Assembly (NCBI GenBank): GCA_964541755.1
Contig: CAZIRF010000014.1
Span: forward strand, 1 to 60,923
Direction of reading: 5' to 3'
DNA from: CAZIRF01 sp964541755
GTDB taxonomy: Bacteria; Spirochaetota; Spirochaetia; Treponematales; Breznakiellaceae
Length of the DNA stretch: 60,923 nucleotides
The notes under the pieces were generated by a model that did not search any database, was not told where the DNA came from, and saw nothing but the letters and a program-made list of their open reading frames with translations. Below, one piece after another: positions 33,646-41,807 of the stretch. Position 1 is the first letter of the stretch. Every line of letters starts with the position of its first letter. The translations under genes and the position numbers were made by a program.

Positions 33646-34678
33646 CATCGGCCACGCTAAAAAGCTTCCAAGCGAGGGGGCGAACGACAAAATCCCAAGT
33701 GCCGACAAACGCACAGAGTGCCGGATTATAGCCCTTTTTGAAGCGATGGAATCCGAACCAGGGATCGCTTTCATCGGGTTTGGGGCCCATGCAGCCCCAC
33801 ATGTCGAAGGATTGGCACCCGAGTTCTTTGCCCAGGCGTATCGCTTCCCACATCATGAGATTGTTGGACATGAGTTCGCGTTTACGGCTTGAAGAGGCAC
33901 CATAAGGGTAGTATAGACGGTCTTTCCAGTCGAAGAGTATCCAAGCAGTAAGGACATCTCCCTCATGAACGGCATGGAGAATGCGCATGTGCCCTGCGTC
34001 TTTAAGCGTGGCGAACATGGTTCGGTAATAGGCGGGGCTATGGGCATAGAAACCCTGTCGATCGCTGGTTTCCTGTATCAGCTGTATAAATACTTCAAGT
34101 CCTTCTTCTGTGCTTGCATCGAGGATCTCTACCCCCTTTCGACCTGCGAGTCGAATGTTGTAGCGCGTTTTGCTTGAGCAGGCGGCGAGAAGCTCTTCTT
34201 CGCTCGGCTGGAGATCGAGTATGAAGCTGTAACGGGTAAACTGGCTCTTGCCGGGGACGAGACCCCGCCTGCGCATGGCCTCGTCCCGGTCGCTATCGAG
34301 GGCCTCTCCGTCGTCAAGGGCCTTTGGTGACGGGATCAACCTTCCCTCTTCGTCGATGACGCGCCAAGAGGCGGGTTCGAACTTGAGTGCAAGAACCCCC
34401 AGACCTTTGAGGATGGGTTTGAGCCCTTCGAGCAAGTCCATGGAGGGGAGGGGCCCGCGGGGACAGTAGCCGATGTAAAAGGGACTTGCAGGGATATGGT
34501 GAAGGGATATCTGATGGGTTTCCAGAAGAGCTTGCGTTTCGTCCTCAAAGAGCCCGACACGTATGACCCTTTGGCCGTTTGCCTTGCGAAAACACCCCCA
34601 TTCCCACATTTGCAGGGGGTGCTTGGCGAGTTTGTCGTGTATGTGTTGTTCGCTGTTGGAGAGAAGACGGACTGACAT
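33602..34678 (-). CDS. FemAB/FemX-type peptidoglycan bridge aminoacyltransferase-like protein
   Basis: This 358-residue protein starts at ATG 34678; a TTG two codons upstream is less likely because TATAGT ends 8 nt before the ATG. The fold marks are two GNAT-like halves with the RYSFILDLQPSEEELLA segment, KTRYNIRLAGRKGVEI (the FemABX core), and later YPYGASSSRKRELMSNN and SFDMWGCMGP, with FHRFKKGYNP near the end. Such proteins add amino acids to the peptidoglycan stem peptide using aminoacyl-tRNA. Whether this one does so in a spirochaete is not known. Its 3' end overlaps the FtsB-like gene. Confidence 0.85.
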   Translation of the reverse strand: MSVRLLSNSEQHIHDKLAKHPLQMWEWGCFRKANGQRVIRVGLFEDETQALLETHQISLHHIPASPFYIGYCPRGPLPSMDLLEGLKPILKGLGVLALKFEPASWRVIDEEGRLIPSPKALDDGEALDSDRDEAMRRRGLVPGKSQFTRYSFILDLQPSEEELLAACSSKTRYNIRLAGRKGVEILDASTEEGLEVFIQLIQETSDRQGFYAHSPAYYRTMFATLKDAGHMRILHAVHEGDVLTAWILFDWKDRLYYPYGASSSRKRELMSNNLMMWEAIRLGKELGCQSFDMWGCMGPKPDESDPWFGFHRFKKGYNPALCAFVGTWDFVVRPLAWKLFSVADVIRWKLLRLRKRVR

Positions 34679-34686
34679 GGTCAAGG

Positions 34687-34715
34687 ACTATACACTACCA
34701 TCCGCTTCGGGTGAA
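34687..34715 (-). promoter_or_regulatory. Promoter of the FemAB-like gene, leaderless type
   Basis: TTCACC (34715-34710), 17-nt spacer, TATAGT (34692-34687), then ATG after 8 nt with no Shine-Dalgarno. The -10 overlaps the stop codon of the upstream gene, so this is an internal promoter of the run. Confidence 0.6.
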
Positions 34716-35683
34716 TAGGGGCTCGTGCCCGGAATTTCTGCATGAAAGTGTCGGGTGACCCCTTCTTGGCACCCATCGTGGTTTTGTGTTCCTATCCAGC
34801 TGTCAAGGCTGGTGGAAATGGCACTTCTGTTGATTTCCTCGTCCCAAAGGCCGTTGAGTATGTCCAGTTCTTCAAGGGCTTTGGCGTAGAGTTCCCCAAA
34901 GCTCTCCCGCCGTTCTTCTCCGCTGACAGGATCGGGCCAGGGATCGCCACCCAGTCCCAAGACAGATTCCCGCAGGTCCTTTGACAAGGACTGTGGTGCT
35001 ACAAATGCGGCCATCAGTGTATCATTTTTTCCCATCTTTTCGATCACTGTGCGTTTCCAACCAAAGGGGTCGTGAAGCAAGTGGTAGACCGCCTGCATGT
35101 CACTGCAAGCTTCCCGGTATTGCCCCTCGTCTAGCTGTTCGGGAAAGACGCGAGAGAGGGCGTTGTCCAAGAGCAAGAGGTCCATTGTCGGAAGATTCAT
35201 CATGCACCAAGGCCGGATTGCCTGTATGTGGACACCCCGCTGTTCGAGTACCGCGAAGTCGAGGAGTGTTTCAAACCAGGCATGGCGAGCGTTCCAGGGG
35301 GGGCTCAGTTCCCCGGTTTCATCAAAACCTGACTTCGAAAAGACATAGGGGTGAACAATACGATCGAGGTGATAATGCAGGAAAAACCCGTATACCAACG
35401 CGCACAGTTTTTCCCGTTCCGGATTTGTTGGCAATGATGCAAAGTACAGGGGGGGCAGGAGCCAATTGCGCGGATTACCTGCATGACAGGCACTGGCGAA
35501 GGAGCGCAGGTCGTGGGAGCTTCGTTTTCGCCATCGCCATGGTATACGACGGTGGAAAAAGAGGGGATCGGGTCCTTGGGCACCCAGGGAAACGATGGCT
35601 ATTTGTCGTTTGAGTGCCGGTGGGCAGGAGTGTCTGTTGAGGGCATCTCTGGCAAAGAGCCAGTGTGTTGCGAGGGCGGGCAT
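34688..35683 (-). CDS. Zinc-dependent phospholipase C-like protein
   Basis: This 331-residue protein begins MPALATHWLFARDAL with an early His. Further His and Asp residues come in the order of the Zn_dep_PLPC family: GPDPLFFHRR, FFLHYHLDRIVHPYV and RHAWFETLLDF. These would form a metal site of the alpha-toxin fold. No signal peptide is visible, so it may be cytoplasmic and act on phosphate esters or lipids. The ATG overlaps the upstream UMF1 transporter stop by one base, which implies coupled translation. Confidence 0.8.
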   Translation of the reverse strand: MPALATHWLFARDALNRHSCPPALKRQIAIVSLGAQGPDPLFFHRRIPWRWRKRSSHDLRSFASACHAGNPRNWLLPPLYFASLPTNPEREKLCALVYGFFLHYHLDRIVHPYVFSKSGFDETGELSPPWNARHAWFETLLDFAVLEQRGVHIQAIRPWCMMNLPTMDLLLLDNALSRVFPEQLDEGQYREACSDMQAVYHLLHDPFGWKRTVIEKMGKNDTLMAAFVAPQSLSKDLRESVLGLGGDPWPDPVSGEERRESFGELYAKALEELDILNGLWDEEINRSAISTSLDSWIGTQNHDGCQEGVTRHFHAEIPGTSPYSPEADGSV

Positions 35684-37062
35684 CAGGCGCTTCCTCCATC
35701 CCTCTCGTTCACGGCGGAAGAGGGGGGCGTTCCGACAGTGTTCGGGCGATTGGCCAGAAGCGAGAGGGTAAAAAAGAAAGCGCCCCCCACAAAGAGGACC
35801 AGCAGCGAGCTCACGCCGTAGCGCATCGTTCCCCCGGAAATATCGCCGGTAATACGCCAGACGAGATAACTGATGCCCCCGACCAGGGTGGGGCCCAAGA
35901 CCGCGGCAAAGCGGCCAAATATGGTATAAAAGCCAAAGAACTCATTGGCCATGTGTTTCGGGATTATCTTGCCAAACCATGAGCGGCTAAGCGACTGAAT
36001 GGCGCCTTGGCTCGTTGCAACGAGGAGGCCCAGTATCCAGAAGTGCCAAATTTCCCGAACGAAGAGGGCAATAAGGCTAACGAGACAGTAGATTGCAATG
36101 GTTGTGTAGAGCAGCTGGCTGGTTTTGAAGTGGTTGGAGAGCCAGGAGAAGAGAAGGGCAAAGAAGAAAGCGGCAACCTGTATGGCCAAGAGTATGGGAA
36201 GGAGTATTGCCGTGGCGTTATCCGGGTTTACGGCATCGATGGCGTTTGTCGCAAAGGGGACTGCCATCGAAATAACGGTATGGACACCGTCGATGTAGAG
36301 GAAAAAAGCGATAAGAAAGAGGACGATACTGCGCCATTGGCGTATGTTGCGCAGGGTATGCCAAAGTCGTTTGAAGGAGTTGGCCAAGGGGTTCCGTTCC
36401 GGTGCAATGCCGTGTACCTGTCGTACGTTGCGCAGAAAGGGTATGGAAAAGAAGAGCCACCAGAGGGATGTCATGAGGAAGGTAATGCGAAAGCCGCTGT
36501 GGATATCGTAGGGGATGGCAAGAGGCCCCAGGTGCAGGTATCCTTCGATGGTTATGGACGGGATGATTTGAAGGAGTATGATCGCTAGAATCAGGGGAAT
36601 GGTACTGCCGCCAATGTACCCGAAGGCATATCCGGCAGTAGACACCTTGTCCATACGCTCGTCGTTGGTAACGTCGACGATGAACGAGTCGTAAAAAACA
36701 TTTGTTCCCGCATAACCGACGGAGGCCAAGACGTAGGGGATAAGGACGACCCACCAGAGCTCGCTGTCTGTCGGGTAGAGGGAAATGGCGGCGGTACACA
36801 AAATGCCCAGTATGAAAAAGAAGAGAAAAAAGCGTTTTTTATAGCCGTGGTAATCGGCAACAGTCCCCAAGACCGGAGAGAGTATGGCTATGGTCAAACT
36901 GATGCCCGACACGATGAGGCCATAGAGTGATTCGCTGCCGGCTACACCCTTTGACAAGAGTCCCCAGAGCATGGGAAAGATGAAAGAGGCGACGATTACG
37001 GTGAAACAGGACTCGGCCCAGTCATAGAAAATATAGGCCCACTCTTTTTTGTTGAAAACCAT
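35683..37062 (-). CDS. MFS transporter, UMF1/Atg22-like family
   Basis: This 459-residue polytopic protein has about twelve membrane spans. The opening MVFNKKEWAYIFYDWAESCFT, the A-type loop GTVADYHGYKKRFFLF and the later SQGAIQSLSRSWFGKIIP loop are typical of the bacterial UMF1 branch of the major facilitator superfamily (vacuole effluxer Atg22-like). The substrate is unknown; amino acids or small peptides are plausible. The start codon lies in the 3' arm of a 12-bp inverted repeat, so initiation may be controlled by leader folding. It leads the unit with the phospholipase-like gene. Confidence 0.88.
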   Translation of the reverse strand: MVFNKKEWAYIFYDWAESCFTVIVASFIFPMLWGLLSKGVAGSESLYGLIVSGISLTIAILSPVLGTVADYHGYKKRFFLFFFILGILCTAAISLYPTDSELWWVVLIPYVLASVGYAGTNVFYDSFIVDVTNDERMDKVSTAGYAFGYIGGSTIPLILAIILLQIIPSITIEGYLHLGPLAIPYDIHSGFRITFLMTSLWWLFFSIPFLRNVRQVHGIAPERNPLANSFKRLWHTLRNIRQWRSIVLFLIAFFLYIDGVHTVISMAVPFATNAIDAVNPDNATAILLPILLAIQVAAFFFALLFSWLSNHFKTSQLLYTTIAIYCLVSLIALFVREIWHFWILGLLVATSQGAIQSLSRSWFGKIIPKHMANEFFGFYTIFGRFAAVLGPTLVGGISYLVWRITGDISGGTMRYGVSSLLVLFVGGAFFFTLSLLANRPNTVGTPPSSAVNERDGGSA

Positions 37063-37088
37063 GATGGATAAAGCCTATCATGGTTTTC
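37054..37088. repeat. Inverted repeat over the start codon of the UMF1 transporter gene
   Basis: GAAAACCATGAT (37054-37065) and ATCATGGTTTTC (37077-37088) are exact 12-bp inverted repeats around an 11-nt loop. On the minus strand the second arm to be transcribed contains the ATG. The predicted transcript start (about 37085) lies at the beginning of the first arm, so the mRNA 5' end could fold and hide the start codon, or the site could bind a dimeric regulator. Confidence 0.6.
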
Positions 37089-37091
37089 GAT

Positions 37092-37121
37092 ACTATGGGT
37101 AAAAAACTGTGATTGAATCAA
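37092..37121 (-). promoter_or_regulatory. Candidate promoter of the UMF1 transporter gene
   Basis: TTGATT (37121-37116), 18-nt spacer, CATAGT (37097-37092), giving a leader of about 23 nt that is largely the inverted repeat. Confidence 0.4.
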
Positions 37122-38002
37122 CGGGTGGTTTTGGTCCACTCGGCGTCCCTGTTGCGTCCGCGGTAGACTTCCAGGATTTTTTCGCGTTCATAGCGTACTG
37201 CTGTGCCGAATTTGGTGCCGGAAAGGCGCTTCCCATCCGCCGAAAGTGAAAATTCCCAGCGAACGGGTTCGGCAATTTCCACAAGCTGAACCGCTATGGC
37301 ATAGGGCGCCGGGTAGAAGTAGCGCAGATTGTTTGGTGATGTCTGGTTGAAAACCACCTGTGTACCGTCAATGCGATACGAGAGCTCCATTTGCGCACCC
37401 GAGCTTAGTATGGCCAGCGCACGACTCCCGGTAAGGATGCGCACATATTCCACCCCCGAATCTCCCTGCCAGAGGCCGTAGAGACTTTCCGCTTCGATAG
37501 TCTTTTTCTGAGCGACTTCGACCTGCGTCGTTTCGGCATCCTTCGTGACAAAAAGCTGTCGCACCAGCGCATGTGAATCGAGCGCCAATTCGCTCATGCT
37601 CTTGTAGATATTGGATACGCTCTTTTTCTCCCCGGAATTTACCGTGAGGACTTCAAGGGTAAGCACCCAATTGCCCTCCAGACTGCCAATTGCACCGGAG
37701 AGCAGGTAGTCAGCGGCGAGGAGTTCGCCTGCTTTTTCGTACGTTCCATCGGCCGATTTGAGGGTGAACTCCAGTTCTGCGAGAACCTTGTCCCGGTCGC
37801 TGTCCCGTACGAGGCGAAACATTTCCAAGCGGGAGACATAGGATTGGATGAGGTATTCTATTGTCTGGCATTCATCAGGCTGAATTTCCGAGCTCTCGAA
37901 GGGGAGTATGCCCAATACCGGAAGCTCCTGCGCAGAGAGAGCAAGCGGGATGAAGAGCAAGAAGAAGCTTGCAAATACTACCTGTAAACGATTGTTCTTC
38001 AT
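37118..38002 (-). CDS. Exported protein with CsgG/LpoB-like N-terminal domain
   Basis: This 294-residue protein has a signal peptide (1-24, ending PLALSAQ). A domain at about 27-150 begins LPVLGILPFESSEIQ and contains LSRLEMFRLVRDSDRDKVL- and AADYLLSGAIGSLEGNW-type segments, the pattern of CsgG/FlgO/LpoB proteins. The C-terminal domain (about 170-294) is beta-rich (LYGLWQGDSGVEY, FSLSADGKRLSG). It probably sits in the periplasm, perhaps as an outer-membrane or cell-wall regulator. TTGTTG-N17-TATACT ends 6 nt before the ATG, and a palindrome GCCAAG-N9-CTTGGC covers that -10. Confidence 0.7.
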   Translation of the reverse strand: MKNNRLQVVFASFFLLFIPLALSAQELPVLGILPFESSEIQPDECQTIEYLIQSYVSRLEMFRLVRDSDRDKVLAELEFTLKSADGTYEKAGELLAADYLLSGAIGSLEGNWVLTLEVLTVNSGEKKSVSNIYKSMSELALDSHALVRQLFVTKDAETTQVEVAQKKTIEAESLYGLWQGDSGVEYVRILTGSRALAILSSGAQMELSYRIDGTQVVFNQTSPNNLRYFYPAPYAIAVQLVEIAEPVRWEFSLSADGKRLSGTKFGTAVRYEREKILEVYRGRNRDAEWTKTTR

Positions 38003-38008
38003 GCCAAG

Positions 38009-38037
38009 AGTATATCCCTTGGCGTGTCGGTCAACAA
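38009..38037 (-). promoter_or_regulatory. Promoter of the CsgG/LpoB-like gene, leaderless type, inside a palindrome
   Basis: TTGTTG (38037-38032), 17-nt spacer, TATACT (38014-38009), ATG after 6 nt. GCCAAG (38003-38008) and CTTGGC (38018-38023) flank the -10 symmetrically, which is operator-like. Confidence 0.55.
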
Positions 38038-38055
38038 GTCTTGTGCGTGGAATGA

Positions 38056-38511
38056 TCAGTTTTTGCGAAATTCCCGGTCCATCTCCCGTTTAATGTCCCG
38101 ATCGCGGATGTCTGCGCGCTTGTCCCAATTCTTTTTGCCGCGGCAGAGTCCCAGTTCAACCTTGACGCGCCCCTTCTTGAAATAGAAGGCCAGGGGTATG
38201 AGTGTGTATCCTCTCTCCTCGACTTTTCTGCGAATCTTGTTGATTTCTTCGCGGTGCAGGAGGAGTTTCTTTTTGCGATCGGGATCGTGGTTGAAAACCG
38301 ATGAATAGGGGTTCTCGCTGATGTGAAAGGAACGAAGCCAGACTTCACCGTCAAGGAGTTCGGCCCATGCATCGGGAAAGGATATCTTGCCATCGCGTAT
38401 GGATTTGATTTCACTTCCCATAAGGACAATGCCGCACTCGAAGCTCTCCTCGACACTGTAGTCGTGCCGGGCCCGCCGGTTTGTGGCTATGATCTTTGTA
38501 TGTTCACTCAC
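38056..38511 (-). CDS. smpB: SsrA-binding protein SmpB
   Basis: This 151-residue protein is read from GTG 38511, which gives the usual SmpB length; the frame stays open upstream but lacks homology there. Conserved SmpB blocks are NRRARHDYSVEESFECGIVL, MGSEIKSIRDGKISFPDAW, EKRGYTLIPL-like (ERGYTLIPLAFYFKKGRVKV) and GLCRGKKNWDKRADIRDRD. It binds tmRNA and delivers it to stalled ribosomes for trans-translation. The tmRNA gene is not in the window. A GAGG lies about 10 nt before the GTG. It lies between the PEGA/FGE gene and the CsgG-like gene. Confidence 0.95.
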   Translation of the reverse strand: MSEHTKIIATNRRARHDYSVEESFECGIVLMGSEIKSIRDGKISFPDAWAELLDGEVWLRSFHISENPYSSVFNHDPDRKKKLLLHREEINKIRRKVEERGYTLIPLAFYFKKGRVKVELGLCRGKKNWDKRADIRDRDIKREMDREFRKN

Positions 38512-38561
38512 TGTGTTGATCCTCGTGTCGTCAAGACTGCCCCCCCCCGGCGGTGAATGAA

Positions 38562-40058
38562 TCAGGGGGTTTCTACTGCTGCGCGTTTTGCAATAACGGG
38601 CCGAAACCCGGTAAAGGGGGTGCAACTCTGTGGCAGTTGCGCCCCGCGTGCGGTTTTTTGGGCGTCGCCAATCCTGTTCGCCCAGGAACCGCCCTTGACC
38701 GTGCGCATGGGTGATGACAGCGCCTCTATTGCGTGTGTTGGTGCCATGAATGAAGGATAATGCGCCCAGGGGTCGTCGCACCACTCCCAGAGACCGTCAT
38801 TCATGTCTTCAAGGGGCAGTTGGCCGGTCATGTTGGCGGCAATCTCCCATTCGCTTTCGCGTGGAAGTCGTACTTCATAGTCGGCAAGATTTGGTGGCAG
38901 CCGAGCTTCCATCCAGGTGCAGAAGGCTTTGGCGGCATGCCAAGAGATGCTGTGGCGGGCCTTCCCGGGAACCGAAACCCCCTGAAAACCCTCGAGATAG
39001 TCTTCGTTTACCAGCGTATTCGCAAGAAGTTCATCGATGTTGCTGCGATCCCAAAAGGGGTTCTCGTCGATAAAGCGCTGCCACTCGTCGAGGGAGACCT
39101 CTCGCTGTGCAATCCACCAGGACGGCTGCTGTCCCCGTGTGTCCGCAATATGCGCGAATTTTACCGAGCCAAGGCTGAGGGGGGTCTTTCCTGCGCGCCA
39201 GGGAGCGGACGGCACGGCAGAGCTCGCTGCCTTGGCGTACCACGGGCTGCCCAAGAGCTGGTTTCGCGCATCGCCATCGAGGCTTTCTGCCAGCGCGAGC
39301 GGGGCCGTGGGGGTGTCGGAGAGCCAACGCAGTATTGCACGGCCCGTTGCCACTGTCGAAACGGGGGAGGGGGGCAGCCCTGCCGAATCGACGAGGAAGG
39401 CCGCCCTCAACAGGTCTCGCTGTTGTTGTGGCCAGCGGGCAAAGCGGGTGGCCGCATGCAGCAGCGCGCGAGATGCATCAGTTTTATCCATTAAAAAGGG
39501 CCCCATGCGCCAGGCCGCTTCCGAGAGAACCAGGGGGATCTGCCAGCTTTCGTCGGGCCTCCCTGCGAGGCTCCATGATGCGTACTCTGCCGCAGCTTCG
39601 GCAAGGGCCTTAAGGGGATCCTGCGGTATGAGGACCACGGTATCAAGGGGCCGGGGACGGCGAAAGAGGCTGGCAAAGATAGCGGCCCTGCCTTCAACGC
39701 TGAGGTATTGTTCTTCAAAACCGGGGGCTGCGAGCGTGATGCGCTGTGTTCCTGTGGGGACGAAGAGGATGGCGGGGCTCGTACCCCGATACACATCGTT
39801 GAGCCGGATTGCCGCGCCAGAGGGTTCGCTTGTTACGAGAATACGCATGCCGGGCTTGAGGATGCCCGGCAAAAACAACACGGCAAAGAGAATGGCCATT
39901 ACAATAGCCAGATACAGTATGAAGAGGTATTTTCCCGGGACCAAACCGAACAGGGGTTTGAGAACGACGTGCGCGTCGCTGCTGCTGTCCATTGAGCGTG
40001 TTCCCGCCTTGGGGGCTGTCCCTTTTTTCGGGGTGTTCCCCGCGTTGCGTGCCGGCAT
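38562..40058 (-). CDS. Membrane protein with PEGA and FGE-sulfatase (SUMF1) domains
   Basis: This 498-residue protein has a membrane span (about 42-65) followed by a PEGA domain (ILVTSEPSGAAIRLNDVYRG, then SPAILFVPTGTQRITLAAPG). A helical middle (about 150-290) leads to a C-terminal formylglycine-generating/SUMF1-like fold: WWIAQREVSLDEWQRFI, PRESEWEIAAN, GLWEWCDDPW, VKGGSWANR and a final GFRPVIAK. The FGE-type active-site cysteines are not evident, so it more likely binds cell-wall or surface partners than makes formylglycine. Its promoter is a textbook consensus ending 6 nt before the ATG. Confidence 0.82.
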   Translation of the reverse strand: MPARNAGNTPKKGTAPKAGTRSMDSSSDAHVVLKPLFGLVPGKYLFILYLAIVMAILFAVLFLPGILKPGMRILVTSEPSGAAIRLNDVYRGTSPAILFVPTGTQRITLAAPGFEEQYLSVEGRAAIFASLFRRPRPLDTVVLIPQDPLKALAEAAAEYASWSLAGRPDESWQIPLVLSEAAWRMGPFLMDKTDASRALLHAATRFARWPQQQRDLLRAAFLVDSAGLPPSPVSTVATGRAILRWLSDTPTAPLALAESLDGDARNQLLGSPWYAKAASSAVPSAPWRAGKTPLSLGSVKFAHIADTRGQQPSWWIAQREVSLDEWQRFIDENPFWDRSNIDELLANTLVNEDYLEGFQGVSVPGKARHSISWHAAKAFCTWMEARLPPNLADYEVRLPRESEWEIAANMTGQLPLEDMNDGLWEWCDDPWAHYPSFMAPTHAIEALSSPMRTVKGGSWANRIGDAQKTARGAQLPQSCTPFTGFRPVIAKRAAVETP

Positions 40059-40064
40059 GGCGGC

Positions 40065-40093
40065 ATTATAGGAAGCACCCTCTCTCTTGTCAA
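40065..40093 (-). promoter_or_regulatory. Consensus leaderless promoter of the PEGA/FGE gene, shared -35
   Basis: On the minus strand perfect TTGACA (40093-40088), a 17-nt spacer and perfect TATAAT (40070-40065) are followed by ATG after only 6 nt. The -35 lies in the heptamer TTGTCAA, whose plus strand provides the lepB -35. Confidence 0.88.
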
Positions 40094-40115
40094 CGAGAGG
40101 ACTCTGTGGTAGTTT
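40087..40115 (+). promoter_or_regulatory. lepB promoter, shared -35
   Basis: TTGTCA (40087-40092), 17-nt spacer, TAGTTT (40110-40115), ATG after 7 nt with no Shine-Dalgarno. The -10 is weaker than that of the divergent gene. Confidence 0.5.
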
Positions 40116-40122
40116 TCACGCA

Positions 40123-41085
40123 ATGGATAAACAGCGGGATTTTTTTGCTTCAATTCAGACCGGTACCGAGTCTTTCCTCTCCTGGCGTAAGCGACGGGCC
40201 GCCGAAAAACGCGAGAAGCAGCGGGCGAAAAACCCGATTGTCGACTGGATAGAGGCCTTCTTCTGGGCTGCCGGGGTCGTTCTTCTGGTAAACCAATACC
40301 TCTTTCAAGCCTATCAAATACCTTCCGGTTCCATGATCGATACCCTGCTCATCGGGGATCGCATCTTTGTAAACAAGCTCGTCTATGGCCCGGAGCTCCT
40401 GCCCGGTCTTGTCAAGATACCCAGTCCCATACGGGCCGAACGCGAAGAGGTCATTATTTTTGAAAACCCCGAGTATGAAAAGCGGGGCCCGCTCTTTGAC
40501 ATTGTTCAGCGCGTCCTCTACATGCTCACCCTTTCATTGGTGGATATCGATCGCGATGCGGCCACCGGGGAGCCGCGGCCCCACTTCCTTATCAAACGGG
40601 CTGCCGCTCTGGGGGGGGATCAATTGCGTCTTGTCGATGGGGAGCTCTTGCTGCGGCACGCGGGCGAGACACGGTGGGTGCCCGAACGGGACTACGTCGA
40701 AGGACTCGGTCTTGAACACCATATCTCCCGTTTAATCAATGCCGATGATTACCCCCGCATGCGTCACGCCGCCCGTGCCATTGTGTTGGCTCGAAACGGT
40801 CTTGTGGGGCGGCCCTCTTACGCGGGCAATGCCGATCACTTTGCGGTGGAGGAAGCCATTGCCCTCGCCGGGAACGCGATAAATCCACAGGATGAAGCTA
40901 CCCGGGAGCTCATCATGCGGCATCAATTGGGGTGGTACGTGAGTGAGGCTCGCGTCTTCCCCATGGGGGATAACCGTGACAACTCCAAGGATGCGCGCTT
41001 TTTTGGCGCCGTTCGCCGCGACAAGGTCTTGGGACAGGCCCTGATCAAGTATTGGCCCCTCTCCCGTTTTGGGGGGATACGCTAG
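40123..41085 (+). CDS. lepB: Signal peptidase I
   Basis: This 320-residue protein is read from ATG 40123, the first ATG after the promoter. One membrane span (about 41-60) precedes the catalytic box IPSGSMIDTLLIGDRIFVNK with Ser70. The lysine box FLIKRAAALGGDQL follows with Lys158, then MGDNRDNSKDARFFG near the end. These are the Ser/Lys dyad and box E of type I signal peptidases, which cut signal peptides of exported proteins at the outer face of the membrane. An insertion between the boxes makes it longer than the minimal enzyme. It is followed, in TAGTG overlap, by a paralogue lacking the dyad. Confidence 0.93.
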   Translation: MDKQRDFFASIQTGTESFLSWRKRRAAEKREKQRAKNPIVDWIEAFFWAAGVVLLVNQYLFQAYQIPSGSMIDTLLIGDRIFVNKLVYGPELLPGLVKIPSPIRAEREEVIIFENPEYEKRGPLFDIVQRVLYMLTLSLVDIDRDAATGEPRPHFLIKRAAALGGDQLRLVDGELLLRHAGETRWVPERDYVEGLGLEHHISRLINADDYPRMRHAARAIVLARNGLVGRPSYAGNADHFAVEEAIALAGNAINPQDEATRELIMRHQLGWYVSEARVFPMGDNRDNSKDARFFGAVRRDKVLGQALIKYWPLSRFGGIR

Positions 41086-41807
41086 TGATCGAAAAGTGGC
41101 GCCGCTATTCCTATGCTGCGCAGAAAAAACAGCGCCATCACTTTTTGAGGGCCCTCTTGTGGGTTTTTGTTCTTTTTGTGCTCTCCACCATAATGTCCCT
41201 CTGTTTTTTTACTACTATTGTCGTCAATAACGATGCCATGTCGCCAACCCTCGAACGCGGCGATCGCCTCCTTGTCTCCCGCATCTCTTGGAGTCCGGCC
41301 GGACGTCTGGTTTCCCGCAGTGCTGCAAGCGTGGAACGGGGCGCCCTTTTACTCGTTTCGAGTGAATACGAATCCGTTGGCTTTGTCCGTCGAGCCCTCG
41401 ATACCCTCCTGCGTTTTGTTACCGCCCAGCGACTGGGAACGGGGGATGTTGTCCAGCGTTTTGCAATACGGCGGGTGATTGGTCTTCCCGGCGACAGTGT
41501 GTCCATGGAGGATTTTACCTTTCGAATCACTGCCCGTGGCGAAGACTGGTCTTTGACGGAATTTGAGCGGGCTGCAGATCCCTACGACACCATGATTCCC
41601 GCCATTCCCGCTGGCTGGACCGAAGAATTTCCCCTTTCGGCACAGATGGCGCCCCGGCAAGTCCCGGACGAGGGGTTTTTCCTCGCCGCAGACGCCCGCA
41701 GCGGGGCCGGCGATTCCCGTACCTGGGGGCCCGTAGCATCGCGGGATGTCGCCGGGGTCGTGGTGTTGCGTTACTGGCCCTTCAAGCGTTTCGGTCGTGT
41801 CCGCTGA
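41085..41807 (+). CDS. Signal peptidase I paralogue with both catalytic residues replaced
   Basis: This 240-residue protein starts at GTG 41085, overlapping the lepB stop (TAGTG), so translation is coupled. A membrane span (about 22-45) is followed by NNDAMSPTLERGDRLLVSR, aligned with the Ser box. Ala51 stands where the catalytic Ser should be. The lysine box reads IRRVIGLPGDSV with Arg129 at the Lys position, and box E is reduced to DARSGAGDSRTWGPV. The fold seems kept but the enzyme should be inactive as a peptidase. Possible roles are a regulator or partner of the neighbouring LepB, or a substrate-binding chaperone. Confidence 0.82.
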   Translation: MIEKWRRYSYAAQKKQRHHFLRALLWVFVLFVLSTIMSLCFFTTIVVNNDAMSPTLERGDRLLVSRISWSPAGRLVSRSAASVERGALLLVSSEYESVGFVRRALDTLLRFVTAQRLGTGDVVQRFAIRRVIGLPGDSVSMEDFTFRITARGEDWSLTEFERAADPYDTMIPAIPAGWTEEFPLSAQMAPRQVPDEGFFLAADARSGAGDSRTWGPVASRDVAGVVVLRYWPFKRFGRVR

